Positions 22,370-28,078 of a stretch of 28,078 bases of DNA are shown here, piece by piece. The stretch spans positions 1 to 28,078 of the forward strand of contig CAYJJS010000020.1 in the NCBI GenBank assembly GCA_964370645.1, in the 5' to 3' direction. The stretch is from CAMQRS01 sp964370645 (GTDB taxonomy: Bacteria > Bacillota_I > Bacilli_A > Erysipelotrichales > Erysipelotrichaceae). Made by a program: the position numbers and the translations under genes. Positions within the stretch are counted from its first letter, which is position 1. Each line of letters begins with the position of its first letter. The notes below the pieces were generated by a model, which had not been told where the DNA came from, did not search any database, and saw nothing but the letters and a program-made list of their open reading frames with translations.

Positions 22370-23190
22370 ATTTATTAAAATTTGAAGCAAGAGAACTATT
22401 TTCGAAAGTAGCGATTATTATAGGAGGATGCCTTGGTTTGGTTTTATTAATGCATATTGCAACGATTTTAAGTGAACCATACTATGAGATTCATATAATT
22501 ATATTAATGTTGAAATACTTAGGTAGTTTGTTGGTGTTTATGGCAATTATGTATAGTGTTTTGGGGCTTTGTGTTGTGAATTTTTATAAGACATTGTTTG
22601 GAAATGAAGGATATTTGTACTTTTCACTTCCAGCAAAAAATGTTGATCATTTGCATGCGAAAATGATAGTAGGAGTTGTTGCAACTATATTGTCAACTAT
22701 CATTGGGTGTGCAGTCTACTCTTATGGATTTTTATCGATGATGGATATGCCAGGGATGGAGATGAGTAGTAGCTTTACTTATGCAATAGAGATGCAAGGT
22801 ACATTTAGCGTATTTTCATTTTTGTTTGACATGTTTGCTTCTGAATTAGGAGTTTCAAGCTTTACATTAGGGCTGTATTTCATAGTTACCTTTATATTGA
22901 GTACTGCGTTAGGAATCACTTCAATTTTTGCATCTATTTGTATTGGTCAACGATTTACAAATCGTATCCTAGCTGCAGTATTAGCATATATTGTGATAAG
23001 TTTTGCAATGGGAATTTTAACAATGATTTTCCTAGGTGTTGTTCCATTTGTGTTTGGATATTTAGGGAATGATACAATGTTAATGATTCATACATTTGGA
23101 GTCTTAGCACTTGTTCTTCTAGCATTAGCAAATTATGTATTTTACATGATTTGTAGAAATGGAGTAACAAAAAACTTAAATTTAGCATAA
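22360..23190 (+). CDS. ABC transporter permease subunit
   Basis: 276 residues with about six membrane helices (for example VAIIIGGCLGLVLLMHIA, and VVATILSTIIGCAVYSYGF). The cytoplasmic motif FYKTLFGNEGYLYFSLPAK is typical of Firmicute ABC-2-like permeases paired with YtrA/GntR operons. It has an AGGGAGG site before the ATG inside the ATPase gene. Substrate unknown; export of a peptide or lipid-active compound, or resistance, are the usual suggestions. Confidence 0.88.
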   Translation: MFVNLLKFEARELFSKVAIIIGGCLGLVLLMHIATILSEPYYEIHIIILMLKYLGSLLVFMAIMYSVLGLCVVNFYKTLFGNEGYLYFSLPAKNVDHLHAKMIVGVVATILSTIIGCAVYSYGFLSMMDMPGMEMSSSFTYAIEMQGTFSVFSFLFDMFASELGVSSFTLGLYFIVTFILSTALGITSIFASICIGQRFTNRILAAVLAYIVISFAMGILTMIFLGVVPFVFGYLGNDTMLMIHTFGVLALVLLALANYVFYMICRNGVTKNLNLA

Positions 23191-23211
23191 AAGACCCAAT
23201 TGGGTCTTTTT
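23189..23211. terminator. Bidirectional terminator between ABC operon and ppk
   Basis: AAAAGACCC (23189-23197) pairs with GGGTCTTTT (23202-23210) around AATT; both strands end in a T-run. It separates two convergent genes. Confidence 0.9.
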
Positions 23212-23212
23212 A

Positions 23213-25294
23213 TTACTTATTTTTTAAAAATCCAAAAATACGTGTATACCAGGCAGTGTGCTGCGTTAGTGGGTTTTCATAGTTTTGGTAATAATCGATA
23301 AAATACTGATGTGTATCTAGCTTTTCTACGCCCTTGATTGGACGATATTTACCATCTGCATGTAATTGCATTCCGTTTACAGAATCTTCCCACATGAGCT
23401 TAATTTGCGTGTGTATTTGCTTTTTTATACGTGCATCTAAAATTGGTGCTGCAACTTCAATTCTACGTTGCGTATTACGAGTCATCATATCTGCAGAAGA
23501 AATATACAAGTTAGATTCTGGTGTACTTCCAAAGCTATAAATACGAGAATGTTCTAAAAAGCGTCCGATAATGGAACGAACAACAATATGTTCACTGTAT
23601 CCTTTGACATTAGGAAGTAAACAACAAATACCTCGTATCATTAGGTGTACAGTCACATTCGCTTGGGATGCCTTAATCAGATTTTTAATAATATCATAAT
23701 CAGTAAGGGAATTCATTTTCATATAAATATACCCTTTTTCTTTCAACTCGATTTGTTTATCAATTTCTTTTAGGACTACCGATTTTAATGTGTTAGGTGC
23801 AACCAGTAAGTGATTTGTATACACGGTGTAATCTTTTTTACGCAAAGCATTCAAAATGGTCGTTGCATCTTTTCCAATGTTTGCATCCGCAGTAATATAA
23901 GAATAATCAGTATACTGATGTGAGGTTTTCTCGTTGTAATTTCCTGTACCTATTTGTGTAATAGTACGTTTACCTCTTGGTGTGTTTAGATGTATTACAC
24001 ATAGTTTGGAATGTACTTTGTAATTTTCTAAGCCATAGTGTACTTCACACCCTGCTTCTTCTAAATATTGGGAGTAATCAATGTTATTTAGTTCATCAAA
24101 GCGAGCACGCAATTCCATGATAACTACTACTTTTTTGTTTTGTTGTGCAGCGATTTTTAACGTCTCTGCAATACGACTTGGATTGCTTAATCGATAAAAT
24201 GTAATGTATATTGATTGTACTTGTCTACTATAAGCAGCTTCAATTAACAATTCTACGAATAAATCAACATTTTCAAAAGGATAAAATAAAAAATGATCTT
24301 CTTTTAAACACTTTTGTAAGTAAGAGACATTGTGTCTTAGTGTAGGGTAATTAAAGGGTTTATAGAAATGACTTGGATATTTTTTTTCTAATTTTGAAAG
24401 CAGTGAGAAAATGTGAGACATTACTAGTGGCGAAGAACTTGAAAAAAATTGCTCATCATCAATTTTGGTTTGATGCAATAAAAAATGTTTTGATTGTTGG
24501 CTAATTTTATTTTGTACTTCAATACGAACAATAGGCATGTGCACTCTATTTTTCACACGTTTTTTCATTAGCTTTAAATATGCTTCATGATTATTAGGAG
24601 ATTCATCATCTTCTTGTAAGTCAGTACCTCTAGTGATACAAAAAATACTTCGCTCCAATACAATATCTTTTTCAAAAAACACATCTGCAAATTCATAAAT
24701 CAACTGCTCTAATAGAATATATGAAGTTGCGTTCGATGTTGCATAAATCACACGTTGTAAATTTTTAGGAATCAGTAAAATTCCATAGTGTAACTTTGTT
24801 TTTCGTTGCAAACGAACTAAAATACATATCTGTTTGGACGCAACATTTGGAAAAGGGTGTCTACCATCTAATAAATAACTTTGTACATGAGCAGATATTT
24901 TAGTAAAAAAATAGTGTTTTAAGTAATGGCGATCCATTTTATCAAAACTAGCATATGGGGTTTCTTGCAGGTAGGTCTGTCCACTATTTAATGCATGATA
25001 GTAGACATCTTTTTTCTTGTTTAATCGTTCCACTTCGTGGTAGATATGTTGTAATTGCGTCTTCGCATTCAAACCAGATTTTTTGTCAATATGAATAGGA
25101 TCCACTATATCAAGTGCTACTAAACTAGCTACTCGTACCATAAAAAATTCATCTAAATTATTACAATAGATGGCTAAAAATTTCCATCTTTCTAGTAGTG
25201 GAATATTTTCAGCAATTGCTTTGTCTAATACTCTTTTATTAAATTTTAACCATGATAACTCACGATTTTGCATATACAATACATCTTTTTTCAT
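23213..25294 (-). CDS. ppk1: Polyphosphate kinase 1
   Basis: 693 residues, the normal size of PPK1, which polymerises the gamma-phosphate of ATP into inorganic polyphosphate. The N-terminus NRELSWLKFNKRVLDKA and NLDEFFMVRVASL are family hallmarks. The phosphorylated histidine is H428 in YKVHSKLCVIH, and the second active-site histidine H582 in RFLEHSRIYSFG. Both phospholipase-D-like domains are present. The start follows the exopolyphosphatase stop by a single base, so the two form an operon and are translationally linked. There is no strong Shine-Dalgarno, only GGGG about 10 bases upstream, consistent with coupling. Confidence 0.95.
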   Translation of the reverse strand: MKKDVLYMQNRELSWLKFNKRVLDKAIAENIPLLERWKFLAIYCNNLDEFFMVRVASLVALDIVDPIHIDKKSGLNAKTQLQHIYHEVERLNKKKDVYYHALNSGQTYLQETPYASFDKMDRHYLKHYFFTKISAHVQSYLLDGRHPFPNVASKQICILVRLQRKTKLHYGILLIPKNLQRVIYATSNATSYILLEQLIYEFADVFFEKDIVLERSIFCITRGTDLQEDDESPNNHEAYLKLMKKRVKNRVHMPIVRIEVQNKISQQSKHFLLHQTKIDDEQFFSSSSPLVMSHIFSLLSKLEKKYPSHFYKPFNYPTLRHNVSYLQKCLKEDHFLFYPFENVDLFVELLIEAAYSRQVQSIYITFYRLSNPSRIAETLKIAAQQNKKVVVIMELRARFDELNNIDYSQYLEEAGCEVHYGLENYKVHSKLCVIHLNTPRGKRTITQIGTGNYNEKTSHQYTDYSYITADANIGKDATTILNALRKKDYTVYTNHLLVAPNTLKSVVLKEIDKQIELKEKGYIYMKMNSLTDYDIIKNLIKASQANVTVHLMIRGICCLLPNVKGYSEHIVVRSIIGRFLEHSRIYSFGSTPESNLYISSADMMTRNTQRRIEVAAPILDARIKKQIHTQIKLMWEDSVNGMQLHADGKYRPIKGVEKLDTHQYFIDYYQNYENPLTQHTAWYTRIFGFLKNK

Positions 25295-25295
25295 A

Positions 25296-26198
25296 TTACA
25301 TAATCCCCATAATGTTTTGAATCAAATACCCTTCACGGACACCAGACTTGCTAATGTATACAATGTCAACTTCATAATTAGATACAATAGTATCTAATAT
25401 GATTAATCCTGGTAAAAGTGTGTGTATGCGCTCAGGAGCGACTTTCAATATTTTTCCTAAGTCCTCTTTATAACTTTTCTTAATGACTTTAATAATTGCA
25501 TCCAAATCACCAGTATAGTAATAGTTAGCATTACACTGGGTTGCTATATGTGTTGCAAAGAAACGATGAGAGGCACGGATAGTTCCACCAACACCCACGA
25601 TGCCTTCAATCTTAATGTTTTTTATAAAACCACTTTCATCGAATAGTGTTTGAATTCTTTCACGCATTGTTTTACGTTCCTCTTTATTAGGAGAAAGGGA
25701 AGTACAATATTTATGATATAAACTAAGCGAACCTTCACTTAAACTTACACTTTGAAGTATACGACCTTCTTTAAAATAAACAATTTCACTGCTCCCTCCA
25801 CCAATATCAATGACAAGACCATCTTTGATATCACACACTCCTTTTGCTCCGATGAAAGCAAGGTTTGCTTCTTCCTCTCCGCTAATGGCATGAACTTGAA
25901 GTCCCGTCTGTATTCGTATCTGCGCAATGACATCCTTTGCGTTTGTAATATTTCGTAAGGGGGCAGTTGCAAATAGATGTATATCATTAATGTTGAAACC
26001 ATCCACGATTTTTTTGAATTGCTTTACTACATCACAAGCCGTATTAATTCCTCTTTGACTCATCGATTTTTTGTATATATAACTGGCGAGACCAGTGGTA
26101 GCTTTTTTGCTCATTAATAAAGAAAACTCTTTACCTTTCCATTCATAAATAGATAATCTAACTGTATTTGAACCTAAATCAATAATCGCGCTAATCAT
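25296..26198 (-). CDS. ppx: Exopolyphosphatase, Ppx/GppA family
   Basis: 300 residues, the short form of the Ppx/GppA phosphatases. The ASKHA phosphate-binding loops are visible: IDLGSNTVRLSIYE at the N-terminus and VIDIGGGSSEIVYF mid-protein, plus the GEEEANLAFIGAKG motif. It hydrolyses terminal phosphates from polyphosphate, or possibly pppGpp, and lacks the C-terminal HD extension of longer homologues. The ATG at 26198 is chosen because GGGAGG lies about 9 bases before it and conserved sequence begins there; the frame is open further upstream. It lies directly upstream of ppk1 in one operon, so synthesis and breakdown of polyphosphate are made together. Confidence 0.92.
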   Translation of the reverse strand: MISAIIDLGSNTVRLSIYEWKGKEFSLLMSKKATTGLASYIYKKSMSQRGINTACDVVKQFKKIVDGFNINDIHLFATAPLRNITNAKDVIAQIRIQTGLQVHAISGEEEANLAFIGAKGVCDIKDGLVIDIGGGSSEIVYFKEGRILQSVSLSEGSLSLYHKYCTSLSPNKEERKTMRERIQTLFDESGFIKNIKIEGIVGVGGTIRASHRFFATHIATQCNANYYYTGDLDAIIKVIKKSYKEDLGKILKVAPERIHTLLPGLIILDTIVSNYEVDIVYISKSGVREGYLIQNIMGIM

Positions 26199-26225
26199 AC
26201 ATGTTCCTCCCAACTTCTTATCTAT

Positions 26226-26234
26226 AGTATAGCA
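26226..26234 (-). promoter_or_regulatory. Extended -10 promoter of the ppx-ppk1 operon
   Basis: On the minus strand TGCTATACT is an extended -10 element about 28 bases before the ATG at 26198. It lies downstream of the transketolase terminator. No pho-box repeat is evident. Confidence 0.6.
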
Positions 26235-26268
26235 CATTAAATATCCTATTTTTTATATATATGTTTAT

Positions 26269-26297
26269 AAAAAAACGTCTTAATATAAAGACGCTTT
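26269..26297 (-). terminator. Terminator of the transketolase operon
   Basis: On the minus strand AAAGCGTCTT pairs with AAGACGTTTT (10 pairs including one G-U) around a 6-base loop and continues into seven T (plus-strand A at 26269-26275). Confidence 0.88.
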
Positions 26298-26300
26298 CAA

Positions 26301-27221
26301 TTATTTTATTGTTTCATTTACGTATTTTGCGATATGATTAGCATCAAGTTTGAAGTGTGCTAATAAGTCTTTTGGTTTTCCACTTCTACCGAATTCATCT
26401 TGCATACCTACAAAGAATTGTTTACAAGGTAGCCCTAGTGGAGCCAACACTTCACTTACAGCACTACCCAATCCACCAATTACATTGTGTTCTTCTACTG
26501 TGATAATGTAGTCGTGTGTTTTTGCAGTTTCGATAATTAGTTCTTTATCAATTGGTTTAATCGTATGAATGTTAATGATTGTTGGGTTTGCTTCCATTAA
26601 TTCTTTTGCTTTTAAACATTCTTGCACCATTAATCCACTTGTGATAATTGCTACTTTTTCACCTTTACACAAAGTAACACCTTTGTTTGGAGTGAATGTA
26701 TAGTCACCTGTATATACTTCTTCTACTGCTAATCTTCCTAAACGAACATAACATGGACCATCTAATTTGGCAACTTCTTCAATGATTGCAGCGGTTTCTT
26801 TTGCATCACATGGTTGATATACTTTCATGTTTGGAATGGCTCTCATAATTGCCAAGTCCTCAATTGCTTGATGACTTGCACCATCTTCACCTACAGTAAT
26901 TCCTGAGTGTGTTGCACATACTTTTACATTTAAATTTGGATAAGCAATACTATTACGAATTTGTTCAAAGGCTCTTCCAGCTGCAAACATTGCAAAACTT
27001 GAAGCAAATACAACTTTATTGCTTGCTGCAAGTCCAGCTGCAACACTCATCATGTTTCCTTCTGCAATTCCCATGTTGAAGTGACGCTCAGGACATACTG
27101 CCTTAGCATCGTATGTTTTTGTACTTTTTGATAAATCTGCATCCAATACAACGATGTTATTATTTTCTTGGATTAATTTTGCGATGGTTTTTCCATACGC
27201 CTCTCTTGTTGCAATAGCCAT
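26301..27221 (-). CDS. Transketolase, C-terminal subunit
   Basis: 306 residues carrying the pyrimidine-binding and C-terminal domains of a split transketolase. Key features are MGIAEGNMMSVAAGLA (the E that activates thiamine diphosphate) and the substrate-side motif ATHSGITVGEDGASHQAIED. The C-terminal part contains TVEEHNVIGGLGSAV. It pairs with the N-terminal subunit encoded one base upstream. The pair moves two-carbon units between sugar phosphates in the non-oxidative pentose phosphate pathway. Start ATG at 27221. Split transketolases are usual in many Firmicutes; a sulfo-sugar transketolase (SqwGH) is also two-subunit but nothing here selects it. Confidence 0.93.
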   Translation of the reverse strand: MAIATREAYGKTIAKLIQENNNIVVLDADLSKSTKTYDAKAVCPERHFNMGIAEGNMMSVAAGLAASNKVVFASSFAMFAAGRAFEQIRNSIAYPNLNVKVCATHSGITVGEDGASHQAIEDLAIMRAIPNMKVYQPCDAKETAAIIEEVAKLDGPCYVRLGRLAVEEVYTGDYTFTPNKGVTLCKGEKVAIITSGLMVQECLKAKELMEANPTIINIHTIKPIDKELIIETAKTHDYIITVEEHNVIGGLGSAVSEVLAPLGLPCKQFFVGMQDEFGRSGKPKDLLAHFKLDANHIAKYVNETIK

Positions 27222-27222
27222 A

Positions 27223-28038
27223 TTATTCTCCTCCTAAATCTTTCATTGCTTGTGCATATAAATCATCACCAGGTGCATTTCCATGCCAACCAGCGTTGTT
27301 TTCCATATATGACACTCCATGCCCTTTTATTGTTTTTGCAATAATCATGGTTGGTTTATCTTCACAAGCTTTCGCTTGGTTAAATGCATCTTCAATTTGT
27401 GTAAAGTCATGTCCATCAATTACGACAACATTCCAACCAAAAGAAGCAAATTTTGAATCAAATGGCTCTGGATTTAATACATCTGTAATATTTCCATCAA
27501 TTTGTAATCCATTATAATCTAAAACAGCACATAAGTTATTTAATTTATAGTGAGCAGCACTCATTAGTGCTTCCCATACTTGTCCTTCTTGACACTCACC
27601 ATCACCTAATAGTGCGTATACACGATGCTCGCTGTTATCCAATTTATTCGCTAATGCCATTCCTACAGCACAAGAAATTCCTTGTCCTAAAGAACCAGTC
27701 GACATATCTACACCAGGTACATATTCCATGTTTGGGTGTCCTTGCATAATCGAATCAACTTGTCTGAATGTCAATAATTGTTCTTGTGTTAAGACTCCTT
27801 TTTCTGCAAGTATAGCATATAGCAAAGGGGATGCATGTCCTTTACTTAATACGAAGCGATCACGCTTGTTGCTATCTGCATTATCTTTTGAAAAATTCAT
27901 TCCTTCAAAGAATAAATATGTTAACACGCTTGTTCCTGATAAAGAACCACCAGGGTGTCCAGAACCCGCTGCGTGAACCATTTTAATAATGTTTTTCTTT
28001 ACGTTATTTTCATGTGCTTTTAAAATTTGTGTATTCAT
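27223..28038 (-). CDS. Transketolase, N-terminal (thiamine diphosphate binding) subunit
   Basis: 271 residues. The thiamine-diphosphate motif runs from LLGDGECQEG to CAVLDYNG (GDG then N). Other conserved parts are AAGSGHPGGSLS, VLSKGHASPLLYA and TGSLGQGISCAVGMA. It supplies the PP domain of a split transketolase. GGAG lies about 9 bases before the ATG, and its stop is separated from the partner subunit by one base. The promoter is expected in the last 40 bases of the window or beyond; I cannot identify it there. Confidence 0.94.
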   Translation of the reverse strand: MNTQILKAHENNVKKNIIKMVHAAGSGHPGGSLSGTSVLTYLFFEGMNFSKDNADSNKRDRFVLSKGHASPLLYAILAEKGVLTQEQLLTFRQVDSIMQGHPNMEYVPGVDMSTGSLGQGISCAVGMALANKLDNSEHRVYALLGDGECQEGQVWEALMSAAHYKLNNLCAVLDYNGLQIDGNITDVLNPEPFDSKFASFGWNVVVIDGHDFTQIEDAFNQAKACEDKPTMIIAKTIKGHGVSYMENNAGWHGNAPGDDLYAQAMKDLGGE

Positions 28039-28078
28039 AAATTACGTCTCCAATCGTTTTATTACATGTTTTTTGTAT

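Noticed and set aside
26301..28038. Sulfo-sugar transketolase (SqwGH) linked to the sulfonate cluster
   Set aside because: It is a two-subunit transketolase, but it lies about 8 kb away on the opposite strand, without sulfoquinovosidase, isomerase or sulfoacetaldehyde reductase, so ordinary pentose phosphate function is more likely.
1..28078. Mobile element, prophage, CRISPR array, tRNA or rRNA
   Set aside because: No transposase, integrase, repeat-spacer pattern, cloverleaf-type sequence or rRNA-like stretch was seen, and base composition is fairly even across the window.

Overview
The window is AT-rich DNA with strong AGGAGG-type ribosome binding sites, tight same-strand operons and intrinsic terminators. 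This points to a low-GC Bacillota (Firmicute). The divergent protein sequences, a recG gene followed directly by rnc, split transketolase subunits, a YtrA-type GntR/ABC operon and an oxygen-sensitive glycyl radical enzyme suggest an anaerobic gut-type lineage such as Erysipelotrichia. That lineage call is inference. I see no rRNA, tRNA, CRISPR array, insertion sequence or prophage gene.

Layout. 1-3055: the tail of an unknown gene, then recG and rnc, ending in a terminator. 3068-6621: a two-gene operon for an HscC-type Hsp70 and a membrane-anchored protein with a J-like domain carrying HPE instead of HPD. 6613-7552 (minus): an ECF transporter S component and a DUF1893 protein. 7759-9494: a triple-DUF349 protein and an HD-domain protein. 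9591-10691: a LuxR-type regulator with GAF/PAS-like sensing regions.

10692-18127 is the main accessory block. Its regulatory region carries a dyad, a cre-like site and an extended -10 promoter. It is followed by a glycyl radical activase, a glycyl radical enzyme (GRE) with dehydratase-type active-site residues, a TauE/SafE anion exporter, an iron-type alcohol dehydrogenase and a DASS-like anion importer. Read together, an anionic substrate enters, is dehydrated by radical chemistry to an aldehyde, is reduced with NAD(P)H, and the anionic product leaves. This matches the logic of the known HpfG/HpfH/HpfD fermentation of 2,3-dihydroxypropane-1-sulfonate (DHPS) to 3-hydroxypropane-1-sulfonate, an electron sink. 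The substrate is inferred, not proven. Two stable hairpins lacking U-tracts lie between the genes and may tune differential expression.

18153-23211 holds a GNAT acetyltransferase, a glutathione peroxidase, two lipoproteins (one with a DM13-like domain), a cytidylate-kinase-like protein, and a GntR-ABC ATPase-permease operon with a clear operator. 23213-26198 (minus) encodes exopolyphosphatase followed by polyphosphate kinase. 26301-28038 (minus) encodes the two subunits of a split transketolase.
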